A stretch of DNA of 64,000 bases, from the NCBI RefSeq assembly GCF_030264295.1, contig NZ_CP127173.1, positions 2,983,501 through 3,047,500 of the forward strand, written 5' to 3'. Positions 33,678 to 41,167 of the stretch are shown here, in pieces (the stretch's first letter is position 1; the number at the start of each line of letters is the position of its first letter). Under the pieces are notes generated by a model that did not search any database, was not told where the DNA came from, and worked only from the letters and a program-made list of their open reading frames with translations. This DNA comes from Amycolatopsis nalaikhensis. Its GTDB lineage: Bacteria; Actinomycetota; Actinomycetes; Mycobacteriales; Pseudonocardiaceae. The translations under genes and the position numbers were made by a program.

Positions 33678-33776
33678 GGGCAATGGATGTGGTCGAACAC
33701 ACTTTAGTTGCCGTATGCAAGCAGATTTCGAGCGGGGTTCGCGGAACAACTCCGCGATCGAGGAGTTGTGACGACT

Positions 33777-34202
33777 ATGACCGACGACACAGCTTTGAAG
33801 GACCTTCTCGCGTCGCGCCGCCACGGCGTCCTGGCCACCATCCGCCGCGACGGCCGCCCCCAGCTCTCCACGATCACGCACCTCTACGACGCGGCGACGG
33901 ACACGATCATCGCGTCGATCACCGAGTCGAGGGCGAAGACGAAGAACATGCGCCGCGACCCGCGGGTCACCTACCACGTGGGCACCGAGGACGGCTGGAG
34001 CTACGCGGTCGCCGAGGGCCGCGCCGAGCTGACGCCCCCGGCGGCGGCCCCGGACGACGCGACGGTGGAGGCGCTGGTCGACTACTACCGGCGCGCCGCG
34101 GGCGAACACCCGGACTGGGCCGAGTACCGCGCGGCGATGGTCGCCGATCAGCGAGTGCTGCTGAAGGTGCGGATCGACAAGGTCGTCGGCATCGTCCGCT
34201 GA
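33777..34202 (+). CDS. PPOX-class F420- or flavin-dependent oxidoreductase
   Basis: 141 aa split beta-barrel protein. RHGVLATIRRDGRPQLSTITHLYD near residues 14-37 is the typical start, followed by SRAKTKNMRRDPRVTYHV; both are usual for Rv1155-like F420-binding proteins. The ATG follows a GAGGAG. It would reduce small organic substrates or bind cofactor; the substrate is unknown. Divergent from the MarR operon and possibly controlled by the same sites. A composite repeat follows 9 bp after its stop. Confidence 0.83.
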   Translation: MTDDTALKDLLASRRHGVLATIRRDGRPQLSTITHLYDAATDTIIASITESRAKTKNMRRDPRVTYHVGTEDGWSYAVAEGRAELTPPAAAPDDATVEALVDYYRRAAGEHPDWAEYRAAMVADQRVLLKVRIDKVVGIVR

Positions 34203-34210
34203 CCCCCGGC

Positions 34211-34302
34211 CCAAGCGCCCCAATGTGGCCTTCGGTGCGTCAGGCGCACCGAAGGCGGCCTTGGGTGCGTCAGACGCAACCAAGGCCGCCTTGGGGCGCT
34301 TG
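34211..34302. repeat. Composite palindromic repeat, copy B (inverted)
   Basis: Outer arms CCAAGCGCCCCAA (34211) and TTGGGGCGCTTG (to 34302), with the TTCGGTGCGTC hairpin first and the TTGG/CCAA hairpin second. This is the reverse order to copy A at 15958-16052, so the element lies in the opposite orientation. It sits between the PPOX and FAD-oxidase genes and can act as a terminator for the former. Confidence 0.85.
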
Positions 34303-34375
34303 CTCGGCTGGTCCGCGCGGCTGGATTCGAAACTTGTTTTCCGCAGTGCGGACTATCCGGGCTTACCATGAGGCC

Positions 34376-35767
34376 ATGGGCAACGAAGCTTTGGTCACCC
34401 GGCTGCGCGACCTGCTCGGCAGGCAGGCCGTGCTCACCGACTCCGACGTCACGGCGTCCTACGCGCGCGACATGATGCCGCTGGCGCCGTCCGGGAAGCC
34501 GCTCGCGGTGGTGCTGCCCGCGAACGTCGAGCAGGTGCAGGCCGTCGTCAAGGCGTGCGCCGAGGCGGGGGTGCCGATCGTGCCGCGCGGCGCGGGCAGC
34601 GGCCTGTCCGGTGCCGCGAACGCGATCGACGGGTGCGTGACGCTGTCGCTGACCAAGCTGAACGAGATCGTCGAGATCGACCCGGGCAACCGGCTGGCCG
34701 TGGTCCAGCCCGGCGTCGTCAACCTGGACTTCCGCAACGCCGTGGAGAAGCACGGGCTGTTCTACCCGCCGGACCCGTCGAGCTACGACTGGTGCACGAT
34801 CGGCGGCAACCTCTCGACCAACGCGGGCGGCCTCTGCTGCGTGAAGTACGGCGTCACGACGGACTCGGTGCTCGGCCTCGAGGTGGTCCTGGCCGACGGG
34901 TCCCTGCTGAAGACGGGCCGCCGCACGGTCAAGGGCGTCGCCGGGTACGACCTGGCCCGCCTGTTCGTCGGCAGCGAAGGAACGCTCGGCGTCATCACGC
35001 AGGCGACGGTCCAGCTCAAGCCGCTGCCCCAGGCGCCGGCGACGTTGGTGGCGGGCTTCAATACGACCGAAGCCGCGGGCGAGGCGGTGGCGCGGGTCGT
35101 GCGGGAAGGGCTCGTGCCGTCGCTGCTGGAGATCATGGACGCGTCGTCGATCAAGGCGTCCGAGGCGTACCTCAAGACGGACCTGGGTGCGGGCTCGGAC
35201 TGCCGGGCGCTGCTGCTGGGCCAGTCGGACGCGGGCGGCGAGGTGGCCCGCCGCGAGCTGGCGGCACTGGAGCAGATCTGCGTGGACTGCGGCGCGGACC
35301 TGGCGTACACGACCGACGACGTCGAAGAGGGCCGCATGCTCCTGCAGGCTCGCCGGGTGGTGCTGACGGCCCTGGAGACGTACGGCGTCTGGCTGACGGA
35401 CGACGTGTGCGTGCCGCGGACGCGCATCGCCGAGCTGATCCACGGCTGCGAGAAGATCAGCGAAGAGGTCGGGCTGCGGATCGCGGTCGTCGGCCACGCG
35501 GGCGACGGCAACATGCACCCGACGATCGTGTACCAGCCCGACAATCCGGACGAGTTCGCTCGTGCGCGCCGGGCGTTCGACGAGATCCTCGAGGTCGGGC
35601 TGTCCCTGGGCGGCACGGTGACCGGCGAGCACGGCGTCGGCAAGATCAAGCGCGAGTGGCTGGAGCGCGAGATCGGGCCGATCGGGATGCGGGTGCACCG
35701 GCAGATCAAGCAGGCCCTCGACCCGGAGAACTTGTTCAACCCGGGCTCGATGTTCTCGATGACCTGA
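34376..35767 (+). CDS. FAD-linked oxidase, glycolate/D-lactate dehydrogenase type (GlcD-like)
   Basis: 463 aa. An N-terminal PCMH-type FAD domain has PRGAGSGLSGAAN near 78-90 and a GGNLSTNAGGLCCVKYG cluster near 143-160. The C-terminal oxidase domain includes VVGHAGDGNMHPT near 375 and a late GEHGVGKIKREW. It oxidises a 2-hydroxy acid such as glycolate or D-lactate. No GlcE/GlcF partner is adjacent, so it may be a single-subunit type. The ATG at 34376 places the first domain in normal register. It ends before a 24-bp hairpin. Confidence 0.9.
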   Translation: MGNEALVTRLRDLLGRQAVLTDSDVTASYARDMMPLAPSGKPLAVVLPANVEQVQAVVKACAEAGVPIVPRGAGSGLSGAANAIDGCVTLSLTKLNEIVEIDPGNRLAVVQPGVVNLDFRNAVEKHGLFYPPDPSSYDWCTIGGNLSTNAGGLCCVKYGVTTDSVLGLEVVLADGSLLKTGRRTVKGVAGYDLARLFVGSEGTLGVITQATVQLKPLPQAPATLVAGFNTTEAAGEAVARVVREGLVPSLLEIMDASSIKASEAYLKTDLGAGSDCRALLLGQSDAGGEVARRELAALEQICVDCGADLAYTTDDVEEGRMLLQARRVVLTALETYGVWLTDDVCVPRTRIAELIHGCEKISEEVGLRIAVVGHAGDGNMHPTIVYQPDNPDEFARARRAFDEILEVGLSLGGTVTGEHGVGKIKREWLEREIGPIGMRVHRQIKQALDPENLFNPGSMFSMT

Positions 35768-35789
35768 GCCGCCGAGCCGGGTTGCCGAG

Positions 35790-35844
35790 CGTCGCGAATG
35801 ACTCATTCGGGACGTTGGAGGTCCCGAATGAGTCATTCGCGACG
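35790..35844. repeat. Perfect 24-bp hairpin after the FAD oxidase
   Basis: Arms 35790-35813 and 35821-35844 are exactly complementary around GTTGGAG. Each arm contains the smaller palindrome GAATGA-CTCATTC, so several structures are possible. It lies 22 bp past the FAD-oxidase stop and probably ends its transcript. Confidence 0.75.
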
Positions 35845-35884
35845 TCTGGCCGAGCCGCGCGGCCGCCGCGGCCCGGGACGCAAA

Positions 35885-35915
35885 AAGGGCCCCACCGCCG
35901 ACCGGTGGGGCCCTT
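35885..35915 (-). terminator. Rho-independent terminator of the second DedA gene
   Basis: On the minus strand AAGGGCCCCACCG and CGGTGGGGCCCTT form a 13-bp stem with a 5-base loop, followed by a T-run (TTTTT). It starts 8 bp after the DedA stop. This is the clearest classical terminator in the window. Confidence 0.88.
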
Positions 35916-35923
35916 CCAAAACC

Positions 35924-36625
35924 TCAGTCCCGCACTCGCGGGATCCGCTGCGTGACCTCCGGGTCCGCCTCGGCCAGTGCCTTCTTCTCGCGCCGCGACT
36001 TGAGGTACTCCAGCCCGATCGGCACCACCGACACCAGGACGATCAGCACGAAGATCGCGTCGACGTTGTCCCGGATGAAGCCGATGTTGCCCAGCAGCGA
36101 GCCGAGCACCGTGATGCCCGCGGCCCACAGGATGCCGCCGAGGACCGTGTACGTGAAGTAGCGCTTCGGGTCCATGCGGCCGATGCCCGCGATCCACGTG
36201 ATGAACGTCCGGACGAACGGGACGAACCGGGCCAGGACGACCGCCTTCGGGCCGTGCTTCTCCAGGAACTCGTGCGTCTTGTCGACGTACTCCTTCTTGA
36301 AGAACTTCGAGTCCGGGCGGTTGAACAGCTTGGGCCCGACGAAGTAGCCGATGTAGTAGCCGACGACGTTGCCGAGCAGCGCCGCGACCGTCACCAGCAC
36401 GCAGACCAGCCACAACGGCGCGTCGAGCGTGCCGTTCGCGATGAACAGGCCCGCCGTGAACAGCAGGGAGTCACCGGGCAGCACCGGGAAGATGCTGCTC
36501 TCGATGAAGATGATCAGGCACAGGACCGCGATGACCGGCGTCGTCAGGCCGCTCAGCAGGTGCTGCGGGTCCAGCCATGACGGCAGCAGCGACATCGTGT
36601 TGACCGTGCTCTGGGCGAGAATCAC
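35924..36625 (-). CDS. DedA-family membrane protein (second copy)
   Basis: 233 aa. Shows FPVLPGDSLLFTAGLF near 46-61, GNVVGYYIGYFVG near 82-94, and the conserved arginine segment VVLARFVPFVRTFITWIAGIGRMD (in part; near 129-150). About six TM helices. DedA proteins are implicated in C55-P recycling, membrane potential and drug resistance. The start is a little uncertain: an internal ATG at residue 11 (MSLLPSWLD) is equally possible. Ends at a T-tract terminator. Confidence 0.9.
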   Translation of the reverse strand: MILAQSTVNTMSLLPSWLDPQHLLSGLTTPVIAVLCLIIFIESSIFPVLPGDSLLFTAGLFIANGTLDAPLWLVCVLVTVAALLGNVVGYYIGYFVGPKLFNRPDSKFFKKEYVDKTHEFLEKHGPKAVVLARFVPFVRTFITWIAGIGRMDPKRYFTYTVLGGILWAAGITVLGSLLGNIGFIRDNVDAIFVLIVLVSVVPIGLEYLKSRREKKALAEADPEVTQRIPRVRD

Positions 36626-36670
36626 CCCAAAAACGGTACAGGGTCACCCTGAGTCGTTACTGAGACCCGG

Positions 36671-37006
36671 TCAGACCAGGGTCAGCAGGCCCACGACCGA
36701 CCCCGCGGCGAGGCCCAGCAGCACGGCCAGCAGCAAGATCCAGTACGCGGGCAGCTGCGCCGACGGCCGCGACAGCGGTGGGGGTGGCGGCGAGTACGCC
36801 GTGGGCGCCTCGGACGCCGCGTCCAGCGCCGCCCGCTCGCGCTCCAACGAGTCCGCGCCGGCGCCCGAAAGAAGCCCGTACGCCGACGGCAGCTCGTCCG
36901 TGGGGACGGCGTCCGTCCCGGACTCGCGGGACGCCGAAGGGGCGAAGACCGCCTGCGCGCGAAGGGCGTCCGCCAGCAGCTGCTCGGGGTCCTTCGGCTC
37001 GCTCAT
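36671..37006 (-). CDS. Small tail-anchored membrane protein, unknown function
   Basis: 111 aa. The first 80 residues are hydrophilic, Ala/Ser/Pro-rich and probably disordered (PPPPPLSRPS near 76-85). A single C-terminal TM helix (YWILLLAVLLGLAAGSVVGLLTLV) reaches the end, so it is a tail-anchored protein with its bulk in the cytoplasm. The ATG at 37006 follows GGAG. It is 23 bp downstream of nagA on the same strand and may be cotranscribed. No family recognised. Confidence 0.65.
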   Translation of the reverse strand: MSEPKDPEQLLADALRAQAVFAPSASRESGTDAVPTDELPSAYGLLSGAGADSLERERAALDAASEAPTAYSPPPPPLSRPSAQLPAYWILLLAVLLGLAAGSVVGLLTLV

Positions 37007-37029
37007 CTCCGCCCGTCTCCTCGAAATCC

Positions 37030-38214
37030 CTAGGTGCTCAAGGTAGCCGTACCCACCTCGGCGACCCATTCACCCCGGCGCAGCACCTTGGCGGGCCGCA
37101 GGTCCTGGTCGAGGACCACGAGGTCGGCCGCGTATCCCTGGCACAGCATGCCGGTGCGGTCGGCGATGCCGAGCAGCTCGGCGGGCCGTTGCGACGTCGC
37201 GTGCACCGCGTCGAGGATGCCGAGTTTCGCACCCCGGACCAGATTGCGGAAGGCGGTGTCCATCGTCAGGGTGCTGCCCGCCAGGGAGCCGTTGTCGGCG
37301 AGGGTGGCGACGCCGTCGTGCACGTCGACCTCGAGGCGGCCCAGCGTGTAGCGGCCGTCGGCGGCGTCGGTGGCCGACATCGCGTCGGTGATCAGCACCG
37401 TCCGGTTGCGGCCCGCGTGCTTCGCGGCCAGCCGCACGACCGTCGGGTGCAGGTGCACCAGGTCGCAGATGAGCTCGATCGTGATGCGCTCGTCGTCCAG
37501 CAGGGCCCCGACCGGGCCGGGTTCGCGGTGGTGCAGCGGGCGCATGCCGTTGAACAGGTGGGTCGCGACCGTCGCGCCCGCGTCGATGGCCGGCAGCAGC
37601 TGCTCCTCGACGCCGTCGGTGTGCCCGATGGCGGCGATGACGCCCGACTCGGCCAGCTGCCGGACGGCCTTGACGCCGCCGTGCAGCTCGGGGGCGATGG
37701 TGACCATCCGGATCGCGCCCTGGCCGGCGCGCAGGAGCTTGTCGACCGTGCCGGTGTCCGGCTCGAGCAGCGTCTCCGGGTCGTGCGCGCCGCAGCGGGC
37801 CTTCGAGATGAACGGCCCCTCCAGGTGGATGCCCGCGACCTCGCCGTCCTGGACGAGCTCACGCAGCGCCGCGACCTGCTCACGCAGGATGTCCACCGGG
37901 TCGGACACCAGGCTGGCGAGCATGGTCGTGGTGCCGTGACGGCGGTGCGCCCGCACCGCCGTCAAGAGCTCCTCGGGATCGAGGGAGGTGAACGAAGCAC
38001 CTCCCCCGCCGTGGCAGTGGGTGTCGATGAACCCGGGGACGACCAGCGCCCCTCCGACGTCCACGTGTTCGCCCGACGGCGGGTTCCCGGAACCCACGCC
38101 GGCGATCCGCCCGTCGGAGACGGCTATCCAGCCGTCGTCGAGTACACGGTCCGGGGCGGCGACCCGGCCGCCCATGATCACGAAATCTCCGGCGCCTCTC
38201 ACGCACCCCAGCAT
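37030..38214 (-). CDS. nagA: N-acetylglucosamine-6-phosphate deacetylase
   Basis: About 394 aa amidohydrolase. DTHCHGG near residue 64 (the first metal site), GIHLEGPFI near 130, IGHTDGV near 190, THLFNGM near 208 and the catalytic LITDAMSATD near 269 are all visible. It converts GlcNAc-6-P to GlcN-6-P and acetate in amino-sugar and cell-wall recycling. Start is uncertain: ATG 38214 is used here; GTG at 38181 has a nearby GGAG and fits the fold equally. A DasR-type dre site lies just upstream. nagB is not in the window. Confidence 0.92.
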   Translation of the reverse strand: MLGCVRGAGDFVIMGGRVAAPDRVLDDGWIAVSDGRIAGVGSGNPPSGEHVDVGGALVVPGFIDTHCHGGGGASFTSLDPEELLTAVRAHRRHGTTTMLASLVSDPVDILREQVAALRELVQDGEVAGIHLEGPFISKARCGAHDPETLLEPDTGTVDKLLRAGQGAIRMVTIAPELHGGVKAVRQLAESGVIAAIGHTDGVEEQLLPAIDAGATVATHLFNGMRPLHHREPGPVGALLDDERITIELICDLVHLHPTVVRLAAKHAGRNRTVLITDAMSATDAADGRYTLGRLEVDVHDGVATLADNGSLAGSTLTMDTAFRNLVRGAKLGILDAVHATSQRPAELLGIADRTGMLCQGYAADLVVLDQDLRPAKVLRRGEWVAEVGTATLST

Positions 38215-38217
38215 ATA

Positions 38218-38231
38218 TTGGTCTGGACCAA
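38218..38231. promoter_or_regulatory. nagA: dre site for DasR in front of nagA
   Basis: TTGGTCTGGACCAA: 6-bp arms with a TG centre, matching the dre core TGGTCTAGACCA at all but one centre position. DasR is a GntR-family repressor of chitin and GlcNAc genes released by GlcN-6-P. The site adjoins the start of nagA, as expected of a repressor-controlled promoter. dasR itself is not in the window. Confidence 0.85.
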
Positions 38232-38272
38232 GCATGGTGATACGACTCAGTGATCGGAATGGTCCACCCGGG

Positions 38273-38845
38273 TCACTGTGGGGCCTGCATGGCCTTCTGG
38301 AGCGCCTCGAGCGCCCGGCTGGCGGTCGATTTAACGGTACCCTTGGAAATGCCTGCGGCCTCAGAGATCTCGGCCTCGCTCAGCCCACCGTAGTAACGCA
38401 GCACCAGCACTTCGCGCTGGCGGGGCGGCAGCTTGGACAGCGCGCTGACCACGGCCTGGTGCTCGCTGGAGAGCATCGCGAGGCTCTCGGCGGACCGGGC
38501 GTTCACCGCGTGCGGCGGCACGTACTCGCGGGCGGTCTTGCGGCGGCGCAGCACACTGCGCGACCCGTTGACCACGGCGGTGCGCAGGTAGCCGACGGCG
38601 GCCGCGGCGTCACGCAGGCGCCCCCAGTTGCGGTGCAGGCCGGTGAAGGCCTCCTGGACGACGTCTTCCGCGGTCGCGGGCTCGTCGACCAGCAGGATCG
38701 CCAGCCGGACCAGCCGCATCCGGTGCTGCCGGTAGAGGTCTTCGAGGGTCAGCGGCGCGGCCGTCTGCGCCGGGGCCGGACCGTCCATCACCCGCAGGTG
38801 GCCGAGGGTCGCCTCGACACTGCGTTCCGCATTGCCCTCGAGCAT
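38273..38845 (-). CDS. SigE-family ECF sigma factor
   Basis: 190 aa. Region 2: LEDLYRQHRMRLVRLAILLVD and EDVVQEAFTGLHRNWGRL; region 4: LSKLPPRQREVLVLRYYGGLSEAEISEAAGIS (all in outline). Belongs to the SigE-like subset (SigE-70 type) common in actinobacteria. The ATG at 38845 gives a usual N-terminus; an upstream GTG would add about 30 residues. No anti-sigma or membrane partner is adjacent. Ends 59 bp before the nagA start region, same strand. Confidence 0.85.
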   Translation of the reverse strand: MLEGNAERSVEATLGHLRVMDGPAPAQTAAPLTLEDLYRQHRMRLVRLAILLVDEPATAEDVVQEAFTGLHRNWGRLRDAAAAVGYLRTAVVNGSRSVLRRRKTAREYVPPHAVNARSAESLAMLSSEHQAVVSALSKLPPRQREVLVLRYYGGLSEAEISEAAGISKGTVKSTASRALEALQKAMQAPQ

Positions 38846-39044
38846 GAACCCCTGCCTGTCCTCGACCCCGGTTTGCACGGTGTGCCGCGTCAGCAGGTTC
38901 ACGGTATTCACAGCGCTCACACAGGTACTGACGCACGCCCAGCCTATCGGGTTGGCCTCCCGTCGCCACAGGTCGGATGCTGGGACACAGTTGTGACACG
39001 GGTAGCGTCGGGCGCGTACCTCCCGCCCGACCCCGGAGTGCCCC

Positions 39045-39323
39045 ATGGCCTGGTTCCTCGTCGAAATCACCTACGTCCAGGAGAAGATGCCGGAGGTCCG
39101 GCCCCGGCACCGCGAGTTCCTCGCGAAGCTCGCCGAGGAGGGCCGGGTCGCGGTCGCCGGGCCGCTCGGCGACGGCTCCGGCGGCCTCACGCTCTACCAG
39201 GCCGACGACGAGGCGCACCTGCTCGAGACGATCGACAAGGACCCGTACGCGCTGGAGGGCGTCATCGCCGAGCGGACGGTCCGCGAGTTCCAGCCGGTGA
39301 TCGGCGCCTGGCTGCCGTCATAG
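39045..39323 (+). CDS. YciI-like protein
   Basis: 92 aa, dimeric alpha/beta-barrel fold. WFLVEITYVQEKMPEVRPRHREFL (in part) with a conserved His-Arg pair near residue 20, then VAVAGPLGDGSGGLTLYQA, a YCII hallmark with the GP turn and active Asp. YciI proteins may be hydrolytic or dehalogenase-like; the role here is unknown. Convergent with the ferredoxin-type reductase gene, overlapping by 6 bp. Confidence 0.82.
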   Translation: MAWFLVEITYVQEKMPEVRPRHREFLAKLAEEGRVAVAGPLGDGSGGLTLYQADDEAHLLETIDKDPYALEGVIAERTVREFQPVIGAWLPS

Positions 39324-40259
39324 GTCGAGCACGGTGGTGCCGCGGTCGACGCACACGCGCATCGACCCGCCGTCGGCCGTCGGCACCGCGCAGGTCCCGC
39401 AGAAACCCTGGCGGCACGAGTACGGCGTGCCGGGGCGGGCGTCGAGGAGGACGTTCAACGCGCTGCGGTCGGCCGGGACGTCGAGCACCGTGCCTGACCT
39501 GCGCAAAGTCAGCCGGAACGGCTCCCCGGCGACGATCGGCGGCGGCGCGAACCGCTCGAAGTGCACGGCTTTGGCCGTGGTCAGCGCCAGGTCGACGCGC
39601 ACGCCGGTGATCATCGGCACCGGCCCGCAGCAGTACACCGACGCGCCGTCCGGCATGCCGTCGAGCAGTTCGGCGCCCGAGGCTGGAACGCCGTACTCGG
39701 TGTCCGGGCGGATCGAGACGCGGTCGCCGTACGCGCTCAGCTCGTCGAGGAACGGCATCGACGCACGGCTGCGGCCGGTGTAGACCAGCCGCCAGTCGGC
39801 GCCAGATTCCACGCAGGCGCCGACCATCGGCAGGATCGGCGTGATCCCGATGCCGCCCGCGACGAAGAGGAACGGCCCCTCGCCGACGAACGGGAACGCC
39901 GTCCGCGGGCCCCGGACGACGACCTCCGCGCCCGGCCGCAGCGCGTGGACCTCGGCCGACGCGACGCCGATCTTCCGCACGGCGATGCGGTAATGATCCT
40001 TTTCGGACGGATCGCCGCACAGGGAGTACTGCCGCACCAGCCCGGACGGCAGCACGAGATCGACGTGGGCGCCCGGCCGCCAGCCCGGCAACGGCGTGCC
40101 GTTCCCGAGCCGCAGGCTGACGACGTCCTCGGCTTCGGGTCGCACGTCTTCGACCACCAGGGGCATGTTCCGGTCGACCGCGCGCACGGGCGGCCGTCGG
40201 CGGCCACTGAATTGCGACAACCGGCGGTAAACGCCCACGACACCGACCAAAGTGGACAT
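39318..40259 (-). CDS. Phthalate-dioxygenase-reductase-like flavin/2Fe-2S protein
   Basis: 313 aa. An FAD/FMN-binding RQYSLCG near residue 75, an NAD site FVAGGIGITPILPM near 130 and a C-terminal plant-type 2Fe-2S site C-R-Q-G-F-C-G-T-C near 281-289 with a further Cys near 304. This is the single-chain VanB/PDR reductase order (flavin, NAD, ferredoxin). It supplies electrons to an oxygenase, plausibly the PF10118 diiron-like protein or monooxygenase upstream in the same run. The ATG at 40259 was preferred over continuing the in-frame reading upstream. Confidence 0.88.
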   Translation of the reverse strand: MSTLVGVVGVYRRLSQFSGRRRPPVRAVDRNMPLVVEDVRPEAEDVVSLRLGNGTPLPGWRPGAHVDLVLPSGLVRQYSLCGDPSEKDHYRIAVRKIGVASAEVHALRPGAEVVVRGPRTAFPFVGEGPFLFVAGGIGITPILPMVGACVESGADWRLVYTGRSRASMPFLDELSAYGDRVSIRPDTEYGVPASGAELLDGMPDGASVYCCGPVPMITGVRVDLALTTAKAVHFERFAPPPIVAGEPFRLTLRRSGTVLDVPADRSALNVLLDARPGTPYSCRQGFCGTCAVPTADGGSMRVCVDRGTTVLDL

Positions 40260-40309
40260 CAGATGGTCGGTCCGGCCGCTGCCGTCCAGCCTGGCGGGCC
40301 GCCCGAGGG

Positions 40310-41167
40310 TCACTCCGCCGCCCGCGCGGCCGGGGAACTCGCCAGGTACGCCACGGCCTGCTCGGTGCTGCCGGTCTCCGTCGGGTGGTAGGACTTCCGG
40401 AAGTACGGCGCGATTTCCCGCAGCAGCTGACGTCCGGTCGGCAGCAACCCGCGCTTCGCCGCCCGGCGGTAGCCGCGCAGGGAGGCGCGACCGGGCGACG
40501 TCGGGTCGTTGCGCATCAGGTAGCGGGTGCCGCGCGCGAACACCCACGCCAGCACCGGCGTCACCGCCGCCATGCTGCGGACGCGGCGCGTGTACCGCCC
40601 GTCGAGGTGCATGAACAGGTCGAACGCCACCGAGCGGTGCTCGACCTCCTCCGCGCCGTGCCAGCGCAGCAGGTCCAGCATCACCGGGTCGGCGCCTGCG
40701 TCCTCCAGCGGCGCGTCGAGCACCCACTGGCCGAGGAACGCCGTGTAGTGCTCGATCGCGGCGATGATCCCGAGCCGTTCCACCAGCCACTCTTCGGCCG
40801 CGCGGCCGGTCAGGTCGCGGTCGCCGAGCAGCTTCCGGAACAGCCACTCCATCTGCGCGATGAACGGCCGCACGCGCACACCAGCGGCTTCCAGGTGCGC
40901 CGCCGCGCCGTCGTGCGCCTCGGCGTGCATCGCCTCCTGGCCGATGAAGCCGAGCACGTCCTGCTTGAGCCGCTCGTCGCGGATCAGCGGCACGGCCTGC
41001 TTGAACACCTCGACGAACCAGCGTTCGCCCTCCGGCAGCGCCAGGTGCAGCACGTTGATGGTGTGCGTGGCCTGCGGCTCGCCGGGGATCCAGTGCATCG
41101 GCAGCGCCGCCCAGTCGAACTTCACGTCCCGCGCGTGCAGGACGAGCTGTTCGTCCGGGGACGTCAC
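40310..41167 (-). CDS. PF10118-type metal-dependent hydrolase/diiron-like protein
   Basis: 285 aa, largely helical. Glu/His pairs typical of a ferritin-like four-helix site: GQEAMHAEAH near 95-104, IEHYTAFLG near 160-168 and HGAEEVEHRSVAFDLF near 193-208. Annotated in databases as metal-dependent hydrolase, but the E-x-x-H layout suggests a non-haem diiron oxygenase; not proven. GTG start in a GTGA overlap with the monooxygenase stop, so tightly coupled to it. A 2Fe-2S reductase follows 50 bp downstream. Confidence 0.82.
   Translation of the reverse strand: MTSPDEQLVLHARDVKFDWAALPMHWIPGEPQATHTINVLHLALPEGERWFVEVFKQAVPLIRDERLKQDVLGFIGQEAMHAEAHDGAAAHLEAAGVRVRPFIAQMEWLFRKLLGDRDLTGRAAEEWLVERLGIIAAIEHYTAFLGQWVLDAPLEDAGADPVMLDLLRWHGAEEVEHRSVAFDLFMHLDGRYTRRVRSMAAVTPVLAWVFARGTRYLMRNDPTSPGRASLRGYRRAAKRGLLPTGRQLLREIAPYFRKSYHPTETGSTEQAVAYLASSPAARAAE

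Noticed and set aside
30539..35767. 1742-codon plus-strand open frame
   Set aside because: It is the antisense of the MFS-MarR genes run together, through the PPOX region out of frame, with the true FAD-oxidase frame. Only the last part, from 34376, is a gene.
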